Origin: Colocasia esculenta
Taxonomy: Eukaryota > Streptophyta > Magnoliopsida > Alismatales > Araceae
Length of the DNA: 64,000 nt
Direction: 5' to 3'
Assembly: GCA_014218235.1 (NCBI GenBank)
Contig: CM024766.1
Span: 26,447,346 to 26,511,345, forward strand
Of this stretch, positions 22,223-33,606 are shown in pieces. The notes under the pieces were generated by a model. The model had not been told where the DNA came from, did no database searches, and saw only the letters and a list, made by a program, of their open reading frames with translations. The first letter of the stretch is position 1, and every line of letters begins with the position of its first letter. Made by a program: the position numbers and the translations under genes.

Positions 22223-23792
22223 TTTTTTTAAAAAAATAACACATAAACTTCAAAAAATTAAATATATTTTCTTCTTGCATCAATATATTTATTTTTTATA
22301 ATTATACGTATGGTAAATTAATTAAGAATCCCTATTAGATATTTTACTTATTTTTTAGTTCATGACAGAGTTGTAACTCATTACAGTAAGTGTTATCCCA
22401 TGTTACAGTGTACATTAAGGTTTGTTACAGTAAGGTCCTCCCTATTACAATCAGGGACTCCTAATTAATTTACTCTTATAAATATTACTATATCTATTAA
22501 TATATTATCTTGTGATGATACTAAGTAATTGTGTATCGACACCTAAAGAGCATGTGTCAGCACTAAAAGAGAATCGGACGAGAATTTCAGAAAATGAACA
22601 GTTAAGGCACAATAATATGATCAAATTTAATCGTGATGAGAAAGAACTAGTATTGGCTTTTAATGCTTAGGTCAACTGGTATAAGAGAATCTGAACTTTC
22701 AATTGACGAGCAAAACTGATATATTGGCTTCTAATGCCTAAGTCAACTAAACAAAGGATACAAAAAAATAGTTTAAACTTCTTCATCATTAGTACTTCTA
22801 CCATAGAATATCTTTAGATCTTAATTACTCTTACATTTAATTTTAATCAATATATATATATATATACATACATATATATATATATATATATGATCGTTGA
22901 ATCAGAGACTACATCTCATTAAGATCTCTGTTATTATAAGTACATTAGAATTACTCTATTAAATTTGATTCATCTTTAAAATCAGTCGGTTGAATTTGAT
23001 TCATATTTAAAATCTGACCATGTGGACTCATCATTTTAAACCAGTATGGATGAAGACACAGGTCGATCGACCTACTTGAGGACCCAGGTCAACTTAATTA
23101 CTTGAAAACCCGGGCCCGATACTCATTTTTGTTTGACGAAGTCAAACGGTGCGCAAACAGACTTAAAGTCCTTCGACTCTCGGAGGCAGAACATGTTCTC
23201 ACTCACGAGATTAGCATGCCTACGCTATCCAACTGTCGATTCATCTCTCGTCACCACCATTCGAGAAGCACTTGGTAACACTTGAATTTGCAATATGCAT
23301 GCATCCATATACATGAGAACATGATGAAAATCCAAAGAACAATAAGATTTTTGTGATGGATCACAAATCCATTTCCACAAACCATTTCAGGATCTCTCTC
23401 TCTCTCTCTCACACACACACATATAATATGAGATCAGTTGATCAGTTTGCTTCATGGGTATATTCTTTCAAAGATATAAATTTACTCTATTCTCAAATTC
23501 TAATTGTTAGATTTAAGTTTAATAAACACATAGAAATATATATAAACACATATGTATATACAAATGTTCACTAAATTTGTGTATAATATATTTATATTTG
23601 AGAATATTACAAGTATATATATATATATATATATCTAGCACAAATATACATATATATTTCAAATATAAATAACATATGTATATATCAATCACTAAACTAA
23701 AATAATTTATTATTAAAAAAATTTATATGTTCTAGATATTTTTGATTTGAAGTTTTTTCATTTAAAAATGAATAAAATAAAATTTTTATATT
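22223..23792. other. AT-rich CACTA interior with microsatellites
   Basis: No gene is seen. It contains TA repeats at about 22849-22890 and 23617-23634, and CT repeats followed by CA repeats at about 23393-23420. Confidence 0.6.
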
Positions 23793-24125
23793 TGTCAGCG
23801 GCTTTTTGCTGCTGACTAATACTGTCAGCGGTTTTACTTGGCCGCAGACATTTAATCTATGTCAGCGGTTTTGTAGAACCGCAGACATAACATCTATATG
23901 TCAGCGGTTCCCGAAGCTGCTGAATAATATATGTCCGCGGTCAAATATAGCCGCGGCCTTAACTCCACATTTGTCTGCGGTTACATTTTCAGCCGCTGAC
24001 GTATGCTGAACTTTTGTCAGCGAGTATCGTTAACCACAGACAAAACATTTTTATGGCAGCGGTCTGTTATAGCCGCTACCTTATATCTCTTTTGTCCTTG
24101 AATTTTCAGCCGCGAACATATATTC
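23793..24125. repeat. CACTA subterminal palindromic repeats, right end
   Basis: About nine palindromes such as GTCAGCGGCTTTTTGCTGCTG (first at 23796), GTCAGCGGTTTTACTTGGCC and GTCCGCGGTCAAATATAGCC. The units are roughly 30-40 bp apart. Confidence 0.85.
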
Positions 24126-24153
24126 GTTGATAAATGTTGGTCCTCCTGTAGTG
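24125..24153 (-). repeat. Right terminal inverted repeat of the CACTA element
   Basis: The plus strand ends GGTCCTCCTGTAGTG; read inward this is CACTACAGGAGGACC, paired with 8103-8131. TAC follows at 24154-24156. Confidence 0.87.
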
Positions 24154-24156
24154 TAC

Positions 24157-24485
24157 ATCAGGTGTTTTAGTTCCTCTTCGGGTAAAGAAGGGAAGGCCAA
24201 CTGCTGCTGAATGTGTAAGTGTCCTTAAGGGGGATTGTACCCTTGCATAGTGAAATCCCAAGTTGTTGTTTGGGGACTGGACGTAGGACTCCTTGTGACA
24301 GGAGATCCGAACCAGGATAAAATTTCCTATTATCTATGTGATTGTTCTCTGTGTCTTTATTTAACACTAACTCTAACCATCGAACTTAGTGTCTTTTGTC
24401 AAATATTTTTATTTACAAGAAAATTTTTAAAAAAAAATTTTAGCAATTCATTCACCCTCTCTTTGGACTTGCTATCTGAACAACA
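24157..24485 (+). repeat. Right remnant of the old copia LTR
   Basis: It carries the same block order as the other copia LTRs: CCTCTTCGGGTAAAGAAGGG, GGGGACTGGACGTAGGACTC (24272-24291), CCGAACCAGGATAA and ATTCACCCTCTCTTTGGACT, ending in CAACA at 24485. No primer site follows, so it was already a solo or truncated LTR. It joins 8033-8102 once the CACTA element is removed. Confidence 0.78.
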
Positions 24486-24576
24486 CAAACAACCAAAATA
24501 GAGGAAAGAAAAAGAAAAAACTCTCAGCGCTGTCAAGCTATCTCAAAAGCAGAGCCCAGGAAAAGAAGCCTATGAA

Positions 24577-25185
24577 TTAAGGTTGTTTGAAAATCCCAAC
24601 CAATTCAATATCATGCCTGCAGATCCAGAAAAGTTCCTGTGAAATAACATTTCCCCAATGTATGTCAAACCTGGATTCCGTCGCTTGTTTATCCAACCAA
24701 TTAGCCGCCTGATTTCCTTTTCTATTTATATGTGTTACACTGACGTCCCTGCCAAAACTATTCAAAGTGTTTTTAATGTCCTGAATGATGTATTTGATAT
24801 CTGGTGGAGCTTTAAGAGTGTAGTTACTGTTGATGAGATTCACAATTATCTTACTATCACCTTCTAACCACAGTCAACATCCTGCCTGATGTCTAGTCTC
24901 TTCCATTGCCTTCACACATTCCCTAGCTGCCATAGCCTCAGCTTTTAATGCAGAGTAATTGTCCAGAAATACAACTCCTGCCTTGATGCAAAGTCCTTGT
25001 CTATCTCTGATGATGTAGCCAGCTCCGCCCCTGATGTATCCACCTTTCTCGCAAGATCCCTTTGCAACATCCTGCTTCTGGTTTTATCCATTCCACCTGT
25101 TTATTTTTACATATCCAGAAATTTACATCCACATGAAAACCTTATTTCTGCACCGGGTGTTCTGGACACCCACCACACTTGCATA
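24577..25185 (-). pseudogene. LINE-2 ORF2 C-terminal RNase H
   Basis: Minus-strand text includes GGYIRGGAGYIIRDRQGLCI (about 25050-24990), KAEAMAARECVKAMEE (about 24945-24900), WLEGDSKIIVNLINS and HINRKGNQAANWLDKQATE, ending in a stop at 24577. This is a plant LINE RNase H domain with the usual D...E...D spacing. Frame interruptions are likely near 24870 and 25100. The coding region continues at 28934 beyond the hAT element. Confidence 0.8.
25178..25185. other. Left target duplication of the hAT element (CTTGCATA)
   Basis: It pairs with CTTGTATA at 28934-28941, seven of eight bases equal. Eight bases is the standard for hAT transposons. Confidence 0.82.
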
Positions 25186-25265
25186 TAGGCCTGTCAACGG
25201 ATCCATGTGATCCGAAAACCCGACCCGGATCCGATTAGGATTTCGGATCCGGGTCACATCTTTTA
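25186..25265. repeat. Left terminus and GGATCC-type subterminal repeats of the hAT element
   Basis: Within 80 bases GGATCC or GATCCG occurs repeatedly (GACCCGGATCCGATTAGG, TTTCGGATCCGGGTCAC). The inverse text is clustered at the right end. Confidence 0.8.
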
Positions 25266-25454
25266 ACCCGAAATGGTGTGTTTTGGGGCCAGAAGAGTTG
25301 ATCCGAAATGGATCATTTCGGGGCGGTTTTCGGGGCGCCGAAAGGAGAATCCGGATCCGTGGTCCGAAGAGAAAATGGTCGAAACCTGGGCAGTTCCCCA
25401 ATCTCCACCCTCGACTGGAAGAAAAGGTAGGGTTTCTCCGTTTCTGGTTCCCCT

Positions 25455-25690
25455 TCCCGATCGGCGACAACGGCGGCCATCTTCCTTCCGATCAGCGACG
25501 ACGACGGCCATCCCTTCCCGATCGACGACGACGGTGGCCGTCCTTTCCCGATCGACGACGACGGCGGCCATCCTCCTTCCGATCTGCGACGACAGCGGCC
25601 ATCGACGACAGCGGCCATCCTCCTTCTGATCTGCGACGACAGCGGCCATCCCTTCCCGATCGGCAATGATGGCAGCCATCTTCTTCCGTT
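25455..25690. repeat. Minisatellite in the hAT element, about 30-bp units
   Basis: Units resemble GACGACGGCGGCCATC followed by CTTCCCGATC or TCCTTCCGATC. About seven copies occur and all frames stay open, so arginine-, serine- and aspartate-rich ORFs here are artefacts. Confidence 0.82.
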
Positions 25691-25699
25691 TGGCGACGG

Positions 25700-27117
25700 C
25701 GGCAGCATCTCCCCCTCCAGGTTTTGCATCTCCCCCTCTCCCTTCTGTTTGGGGCTTTTCTCCCGCTTGCTATGATTTTTTTGGTTTTGGGTTTTGTCTG
25801 TTGTTTGGAAGAGATATCTAGTTGATTTGATCTGTTGCCCTAGGCCCCTGTTGGTTTTCATGCGTTGGGTCTCATGTCCATGGTTTCTTCCGCCTGCGGC
25901 TGCTCGTCCTATAGGGTTGATCTTTCCAAAGGTCTCTTCTTTTTAGGGCTTCTTGGGGACTGGGAAGTTGCGGCCGTCCTCTTTGTGGTTGTATTTTTGA
26001 GGTTTCCGCTTAGTTGGTTCCACTGGGGCTGAGGGTATTTCACTGTTGGGTCATCCCCTTGCATGCTGGTGATCGTCATCTTTGTATCATGCGAATATAA
26101 TTCTGCTCTCTCGCTGGATTCTTGGGCGTTTACGAATCTTATTTGCATGCGGAATATTTCTGTGACCATGTTGATATCATTGATTTTTGGTGTTGTATGT
26201 ATGGTCGTGCTGATGACTCTGATTCATTCGTGTGTAGTTTACTCTGGATTCGCATGACTCTTTTTAGGCATCAGTGATCGATGAGTCCGCTGTTGGCTGG
26301 ATCACCTAGTACTGTGCAATATACGTATACATAAAAAATTCTGATTGCTTCTTCTAGCCCTGTCCAGATTTCTAGCCTTTTCTTAGCATGGGATCCCATG
26401 AGTGCCACTTGTCCGAGAATTTTCTTGTTGGATGAAGATGGTAGAATTTTCTTTTTTATTACAATTTCTGTCTCACTGCCTTTACTTCTGTTTGCTACCG
26501 AGATACAATGCTGTGACCTTGCCCGGAATGCTTGGGTGTTATCTTTTCATAAAATTGTATTTTTCAGATAGACCTTTGTTCAAGTAACTCTGTTTAGGTG
26601 TTCTATGAGAGTGCGGTAAAACCTTCGGACTAGTTGTTCAGTGAATCACATTTTTTGCATTTTATGTTTTCCAGCTGCTTGTTCACTGTTATGAACATGT
26701 AATGCTATATGAACAGTTGTACAACTTACATGGCTTCTAATCTAGATATTTCTGATTCAAGCTTAGGCTTCCACATTTTCTGGTTAGGAATCAATATCTA
26801 TGAGAATGAGAATGCTAGAAAATCCTAGCATACAAGAAAAATGACTTCAAATACTTAGTCTATTGCATTTTCTTAGTTATGTTTATTTTCGGTTTTTGAT
26901 AATTTAAACATCTAATTAAATGCTGATGAATGCAGTGCCAATCTCTGCTATTAGTGTGCAGATTTGAGTGTCTATATTCGAAAGTTTTATTTTTCTCACC
27001 ATTAGAAATGCAAAGTGCTGTCATTAATTCATTTTGGATGAGTGATTTAATGTATTATTATTGGATGTCAGTTCATAGTAATTTATATAAAGCTGATTTC
27101 CTATTCTGTAATTCCAG
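25700..27117. other. hAT interior left of the helicase exons
   Basis: No gene is recognised. It may include introns or 5' flank of the captured gene, as it is T-rich with intron-like composition. Confidence 0.4.
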
Positions 27118-27336
27118 TACATGACAGATGGAATTCTCTTACGTGAGACACTAAAGGATTCTGATCTGGACAGATACCGGTATCACATTTTAGATCATCT
27201 GTTTTTCAATATTCATCTAACTGCTTGTGCTTCATTGCTTTATATTTTAGATCTTTGTCAATTTTATTGGTGTTTCTTGATTTATCATCTATCTTCCAGT
27301 GTTATCATCATGGATGAAGCACATGAGAGATCACTA
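27118..27336 (+). pseudogene. Captured host gene fragment: two exons of a DEAH-box RNA helicase (PRP16-like)
   Basis: Exon 1 (27118-27179), after a TTCCAG acceptor, encodes YMTDGILLRETLKDSDLDRY. Exon 2 (27300-27336), after ATCTTCCAG and before GTAAGC, encodes the Walker B motif MDEAHERSL. The intron 27180-27299 has GT and AG borders and the splice keeps the frame. This is the classic motif order of spliceosomal DEAH helicases; it looks closest to PRP16, but other DEAH helicases share much of it. The helicase Walker A part and the rest of the gene are not visible. It is a transduplicated fragment, not a working gene. Confidence 0.85.
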
Positions 27337-28054
27337 GTAAGCCATTACCATTCACATTACTGTTATTATGTCAGGGTTAAGTTACCTCAGGATATATATA
27401 ATAGACAGATTGAGGTGGGGATGAAGTCCATTAGGGTCTTCTCTGTGAAATCAGCTGACCTTTACATTGCTGCTGTGTGAATAAGATGTGCTTTGGTTAG
27501 GGAATGTGATTGTATTAAATTTCTTCTATGGATTACGATACATGACAATGTTGCACATGTAACTGGTTTGAGGCGTTTAGGTTATTACATATTTACTTGT
27601 CAATGAAATGAATTTTGCTTGGTACAAGATATGCCCATTTTAATATGTAGACTATTCTACACATGTTTTTCTGACCTTCTGCAGAAGTCATTTGATGTTT
27701 TTCCATTGAATTTATTGGAGTCACTTTGAAGAGGATGGCCGTGTTGCGTTAATTTTATCATAGATACTGTGATGCTTTCAGTTGGTCCCTAAAATGTAGA
27801 AACAAGAATACAGTTATATCTTGTTCTTATCTGTCAATTTTTCAAGTTATTTAGAAGATGGAAGATGTTTTTTTTGGCAAGTCAATTTTTTTTTAAATTA
27901 TTCATTCATCTCTTACAGGCACATCAGGAGATGGAATAGCTAGTACCCAGTGAAAGCCACCAAAGAGAACCTGTAGAAGAACAGATCCACTTTTTGCAGG
28001 ATGCTCACCATTACTGTGATCAGTACAAATTTTTTGTGTATTTAACTAAATTTT

Positions 28055-28550
28055 TATGAATGTTCTTACTGTGATCAGCACAGATTTGTTTTTTTTTTTA
28101 GATTTTTCAACATTTGTATGTATGTTTAATCAGAAATTTTTTTGTATGTTCTTGCTAATAACCAGTGGTCCAGCGCAGTTTGAGTATTTTTTTTATTTTT
28201 CAGATTTTATGAATGTTCTTGCTATAACTCAGCATAGATTTAGGTGATTTATTTATTTTTTCAGATTTTTTATGTATGTTTAACTAGATTTTGTGATGTT
28301 CTTGCAAGTTGTTATAACCCAACATAGATTTGGGTGATTTTGTATTTTTTCAAAATTTTCAGATTTTTTTATGTAGTTAACTAGATTTTATGAATGTTCT
28401 TACTGTGATCAGCACAGATTTATTTTTTTTATAGATTTTTTAACAATTTTATGTATGTTTAATCCGAATTTTTTTTGTATGTTCTTGCTAATAACCAGTG
28501 GTCCAGCGCAGTTTGAGTATTTTTTTTAATTTTTCAGATTTTTACAATAT
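28055..28550 (+). repeat. Duplicated T-rich block in the hAT element
   Basis: About 155 bases at 28055-28212 recur at about 28390-28548. The shared text includes GTTCTTGCTAATAACCAGTG and CCAGCGCAGTTTGAGTATT. A third, shorter related block lies between them near 28208-28390. Confidence 0.8.
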
Positions 28551-28599
28551 TTTAAACAAAGTATCAAGTATCAAGTATGCAATATTTTTAAAGAAATTT

Positions 28600-28933
28600 T
28601 TAGGATTTTTTATTATATATTTTTGGAAATTTCAGATCCAGATCCAGATTGGGATCCAAAAAATTAGGGTCTAGATCCAGATCCGAATTCAAAAAGTTGT
28701 GTTGAATGTACCTGAATTTTTAAAAGAATTTTTTATTATATTTTTAGTTTTTTTTATCACAAATAGGATCTGGATTCAGATCCGGATCCGAAAATATAAT
28801 TTCGGATCATGATCCAAATAAGATCCGAAATGTTGATTAGATCCGGATCCGGGTCGGATCCGAATCTGCTGATTTCGGATCCGAATTCGGATCACAGTGG
28901 ATCCGACCCGGATCCGGTGCTTTGACAGCCCTA
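28600..28933. repeat. Right terminus and GGATCC-type subterminal repeats of the hAT element
   Basis: More than ten GATCCGGATCCG-like motifs occur, denser towards the end, followed by CACCGG inverted and the terminus TTTGACAGCCCTA. Confidence 0.82.
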
Positions 28934-31750
28934 CTTGTATATTTGTCCCAGCTTGCTCTTAGAAAATTCTCAACAGCAACGACAATCAGTCTCATTTGAG
29001 CTTTATAGGTTCCTTGCTCCCCTCTAAACAGACTGACATTCATTTCTCTCCAGACTGCCTCTAGTGTAAATGCAATCACCGCTTGACTATTTATATCTAG
29101 TACAGAATTTTATGCCAAAGCAGAGGTGATGCTCTAGAGTTGATTGAGGTTCACCGGTCGTAGTGGCCATCCCTAAAACTTGGCTATCTCATCCCAAATT
29201 TTACTACAAAAAGCACAAGAGATTAAAGCATGGTTGTCATCCTCATCATCCTCATCAGCTTCTCCCACTGAACCAAGTATCTTTGATTAGACTGATTTTT
29301 CTCCATTACCTGCCTTACATCCAAAGAAAATGTTTATTCTTTCTATATTCTGCCAAAATACTTTTCCATAACTCCGACTTGGGTACAGAAGAAAAGGCCT
29401 TGTCTATGTTCCTTTGTCTGCAATACTCCTCAAGAACCAGCCTCTTCCATGTGGAGTCTTTCACCTGACGTATACCAAAAATGAGTTTCAAAAGAACAGC
29501 ACTGTTGAGCTTGCAGAGATCAGTAAGGCCTAGTCCACCGGCCATCTTCTGTAGTTTAAGATAATCTCATCTAATAAGACAAAAACCTTTAGTTTTCTTG
29601 CCATTCCATATAAACCTCCTGCAAAATTCTTCTAATTCTTTCAATTGACCTATTCTGAAATTTGAAACTGCTGACCAGTAGATAGGTAGAGCTGAAAGAA
29701 CATGTTTCACTCAAGTTATTCTCCCTGCCATTGAAAGGCTTCTCCCTTTCCAGATTGCTAGTTTTTTTAAAGCAGGTTATTTTTCACAGGATTAAAAGCT
29801 TGATCTGACGGCCTGATTTGAGTTAATTGGACCCCAACTATTTCCCTATTTGTTTGTTTCTTTTGATGCCTGTAATTTTTGAGAATTGACGAGCCTGTTC
29901 ATGTCCGATATTTCTGCCAACTTGCATTGTAGATTTCTCCAGATTTATAGCCTGCCCTGTGCAGTCACAATATTTATCCACAATGGACTTAATTCATCTA
30001 ATCTCTGGTCATCTGCGTACGGTAAAAGATGAATTGATGCACTTCGTGACTTTTGTTTAAAACCCTGTAATCTACCCTCATTCTTAGCCTTATGCATGGC
30101 AGCAGATAGTAATTCAGACACAAGCACAAATAAATAGGGTGATAAAGAGTCTCCTTGCCTAATTCCTCTTGTAGGTTTAAACCACCTACTAGGAAAGCCA
30201 TTGACCAAGATTGCCATAGTAGTTGAAGATATACAAGAGTATATCCAGCTCCTCCATTTGAAACCCAAACCCATCAGATCTAATACTCTGTCATCCACTG
30301 TCCATTCCATTATGTCATATGCCTTTTCCATATCCAACTTTAGTAACGCAAGATCTCTTGGCTTCCTTTTATTAAACATGGAGTATTGTTGCTCTTGGGC
30401 AACTAGAATGTTGTCAACAATAGACCGCCCTGGAACAAAGGCTGCCTGTTCTAAAGAGATCAGATCCCCTATAACGCTGCATAATCTGTTTGCCAAAACC
30501 CTTGAAATTATCTTGTAAATTTCATTACACAGGCTGATAGGCCTAAGATCTTTTGGTCTCTTGGAGTTTTCAATCTTTGGAATAAGAGCAATGAAGGTAT
30601 TGTTGATTGCTCTAGGTAGTTCCCGAAACCACTAAAAGCACCCATAACATCCTCTTTAATCTCAAGCCAGAAGTGTTTATAAAAATTACCTGTCATCCCA
30701 TCCGGTCCTAGTGCCTTGCCACCTGGCATCAACTTTATAACCTTTTCTACTTCTTCTTCTGTAAAAGGTGCTTTTAAAAATTCAGCTTGTTGGGTGTTTA
30801 TGTTTTTCAATGGGAGGTCCTCTTCTATTTCCATCAACTCCTCTTCCATTGAGGTGCATCTATCTTGAAAGTGGTTTACCAAAACTGTTGCATTGCCTTC
30901 CTGAGTTTGCACCTCAGTACCCTGCTCATCCAATATCCCCTCTATTCTGTTTTTCCTGTCTTCTAAAGATGGTGACATATGGAAGAATCTTGTGTTAGAA
31001 TCTCCCTTACTTAGCCAATTTAGTCTGGATTTCTGTCTCCATAAACACCCCTCCATTTCTAGCATATTACTAATTTGTTTGTTCTTCAAACTTCAACTCA
31101 TGATATTGTGAATTGGATAGACCTGGTGCAGCTTCTAGCAGTTGTAGCTCTGAGATCCTGGTCCATGAGGTCATAATTTGTCTCTGTAGGTTCCCAATTG
31201 TGTCTTTGTTCCATTTTCTCAGAACTTGCTTGGTTCTTCTTAATTTCTCTGCAACTCTGACAAACCCCTACCCTCTAGCCTCTGCTTGCCATGCCATCTT
31301 CACAATTGCCTCGCAGTCTGGTCTCCTGAGCCACAAGTCTTGAAATTGAAAGGGTGTTCACCCTCTCTTTCCCCGATCACCATCAGTATCAAGAATGATA
31401 GGAGAATGGTCAGATAAGACTCTAGGGAGATGGGTTATAGGAGCATTTGGGAACCAACTTCTCTAAGTTACCGTTGCTAGGCCCCCATCCAATCGCTCCA
31501 AAATCGTTGAATTTCCAGATTGGTTATTAGACCAGGTAAAATGACAACCTCTAAAACCCCCCAATCAGACTCAATGGCTATGTCAACCCAAGCTTTGACA
31601 TCTCTGATCCCTTTGTTTTCCGGAAAACTTTTACCACCTCTTTTCTCCTCTTTCTTGACAACACAATTAATTTCTCCCAGAAAGCACATAGCTTGGTGTG
31701 CAATGACCGCCATATCTAATTCTTCCCACAATAATCTTCTATCACTCCGG
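28934..31750 (-). pseudogene. LINE-2 ORF2: endonuclease end, reverse transcriptase and linker
   Basis: Minus strand, in order: endonuclease text FLGEINCVVKKEEKRGGKSF (about 31690-31630), IESDWGVLEV, then SRLNWLSKGDSNTRFFHM near 31040. The reverse transcriptase follows with PGGKALGPDGMTGNFYKHFW near 30700, RSIVDNILVAQE near 30420, KLDMEKAYDIMEW near 30340, TRGIRQGDSLSPYLFVLVSE near 30150 and YADD near 30020. Linker text GGLGLTDLCKLNSAVLLKL is near 29540. The text after YADD is disturbed and several frame changes split the ORF. It joins 25185 across the hAT element. Confidence 0.82.
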
Positions 31751-33606
31751 TCACGCCCCAATGGCACAGCAGTCAACTCATTGAGGCAGTGGCAGATTCT
31801 ACAAAGACAAGTACAAGTAGGATAAAGGACTTACCCCTAGGTGTTCTTAATATTACCAGTAACTGCAGGGATTTACTCATATCACCAAGTCGTTAAACAG
31901 TGGCATTATTACATCAGATCCTTATTAAATTAGACCACACTACACTTGCTACAAGGTACTGCCTTCAGAAAGGAAGACCGGCAACAGTCAAACATAAATC
32001 TATTTGATTTTATCATGTCAACAGAAGATGATCAGTCTCGCTCTGCCCACAACCCGCCTATGCAAGTCTATGCTTGATGGCATTCCAAATGAACTCTACC
32101 TGAAATATTAGAAGAATTTAATGAGCACAAAGCCCAGTAAGATTTATCTTCTAAAATAAGGCAAGAATCAAGTACAAGATGAAATTAAGAATAAAGTAAA
32201 GGAGATAACAATAGAGAAGGAGTTTCCAATCTCAAACATGCAAGGCAGCGAAACAAGATGCTCAAAGTCATGTTCAAGTAAAGAATTAACTAGACAAGTA
32301 CTATTTAGATTTCTGAAATTTCAGTAACCAGTCAAGGAATTTCAATAACCAGTCAAGTAATACAAGTGAATAACAAGGATTCCCATGAAGAAGAACAAGT
32401 GTTCATCAAAATCTTATGTACAAGAACATTCAGTCATGCATGTAACAAATTTAAACTTTCATTCCAGCATTTCATATATTTGTACATATAGGGGTATATT
32501 GCCAAAGGACACCTAGTCATTGTTTTTCTGCGGCCCAATTGAAACATTTGGGTGCTCCTCCCAGGACCTGACTTATGGCCCCATGGAATAGGCAAAATCA
32601 AGTAAGGTCCGAGACCCACACATATTACCTTCATGAAAGTTTTCTCAATATTTTGGTGACTGGTTGTATACGAGTCAGAACTCAAGTCATTTGCAAGAGA
32701 AAGGGACTGGAAACAGTAATAACAAGATCTTGTTAAAAAGACATCAAGGATTTCAAAAGAACATCTGAAATTAATCCAATAATCAACAAGAAACACAGGG
32801 AATCAATGTAAGAGATGAATACTTGCTATAAAAGACTAAACAACATGAAAATCTTCACTGGAAAGGGATTTTATGAAACAAATGATTACCAAAGAAGGGA
32901 TTCAAGTGAGAATTTCCAATAGAAAGAGCCACTTAACTAGTAAACAGGTCCAACTCTTAATCGAATCAGAGTTTAGAAGTCAAGGACTCAAGAATAACTG
33001 ACTGAAATGAAATAGGAAGCCAACCATGAAGTCTAGAACTGATAGATTAAACTAAGGCTTTAAGATGCGATTCCTAAGAGAGATTTTCAAAGGGAACTTC
33101 ATGAATAACACAACTGGAAGGTATACAATACATGAAACAACATGGAAATGGATACAAGAAGAACCTATGAACTTAACAGGATCAAACAAAAGAAGAACTC
33201 ATCAATAAGTCTGTCCAAAAGATCATATGAACAAGATTCAAGGGGAAACTGGATATGGCTTATTCAGAATTACCTACCCTCAGCTTAGTTTCTAAAACCT
33301 CCCAAAGACCACAAGAATTCCTCTCCACTCCAGCTCCTTAGATGCTGTGATAAGCTCCAAGAACCCTAGCCAACAGAAGAATGTCTACCCCCACTAGATA
33401 CATATAAACTAAGGGTAAAATCCAAGCAGTCCGCAAGAGGCAGCTAGAAGTTTATTATCTTATTATAATTTTCTGTCCTTCTATTACAACTCATCACTGT
33501 ACTAATGCTCTTTAGAATATCTAGGTGACTCTTCACTACACTTAAAAGTTACTTATTGTGAAGTTAAACCGCGGGGCCAAGTGGAAGATATTGTTTCCAG
33601 AGCCTA
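31751..33606 (-). repeat. Minus-strand gypsy LTR fragment, right-truncated
   Basis: It starts on the plus strand with TCACGCCCC, the inverse of the GGGGCGTGA that ends gypsy LTRs. At about 32520-32590 it carries an inverted copy of the block found in gypsy-1 (1351-1390) and gypsy-2 (35818-35860). No coding region adjoins, and the expected other end (inverse of TGTAACACCC) is not seen before gypsy-2 begins at 33607. It is probably a solo or partial LTR interrupted by gypsy-2. No gene is seen in its 1.85 kb. Confidence 0.65.

Larger units (their letters stand above)
8103..24153 (-). mobile_element. CACTA (En/Spm) DNA transposon, about 16 kb, inactive, with two later insertions
   Basis: The left end begins CACTATAAAAGAAC and the right end, read inward, CACTACAGGAGGACC. 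About 22 of the first 29 bases agree and both run into AACATTT. TAC flanks both sides. Both ends carry many short palindromic subterminal repeats built on GCGG...CCGC. Gene remnants are on the minus strand: a TNP2-type gene (19850 down to 12668) and a Transposase_24-like gene (12549 down to about 10711). The TNP2-type catalytic domain is not recognisable, so the element looks non-autonomous. It is interrupted by a solo copia LTR (8489-10383) and a LINE (13407-19212). Confidence 0.88.
25186..28933. mobile_element. Non-autonomous hAT-type DNA transposon with captured host exons (3748 bp)
   Basis: The left end is TAGGCCTGTCAACG and the right end, read inward, TAGGGCTGTCAAAG. These match the TAGGGCTGTCAA termini common in plant hAT elements. 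An 8-bp duplication flanks it. Both ends carry many GGATCCG/CGGATCC subterminal motifs. No transposase is visible. The interior holds a tandem repeat (25455-25690) and two exons of a DEAH-box helicase (27118-27336). Removing it joins the LINE-2 coding text. Confidence 0.85.
24486..31750 (-). mobile_element. Second L1-type LINE (LINE-2), minus strand, split by a hAT element
   Basis: Endonuclease, reverse transcriptase and RNase H remnants run from right to left. The left side abuts the old copia LTR and the right side (5' part of ORF2) abuts a gypsy LTR at about 31750, so ORF1 is absent. The hAT element at 25186-28933 lies in the C-terminal half of ORF2. Confidence 0.83.

Noticed and set aside
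23793..24125. Regular palindromic repeats resembling a CRISPR array
   Set aside because: Repeats are imperfect palindromes of variable spacing at transposon ends, in a plant genome with CACTA termini next to them. No cas genes.
25263..25861. Arginine/serine-rich open frames on both strands in the hAT element
   Set aside because: They come from a 30-bp minisatellite that keeps frames open.
27118..27336. Calling the helicase exons a resident host gene
   Set aside because: Only two exons are present, lacking Walker A and the C-terminal domains, and they lie between hAT termini with an 8-bp duplication.
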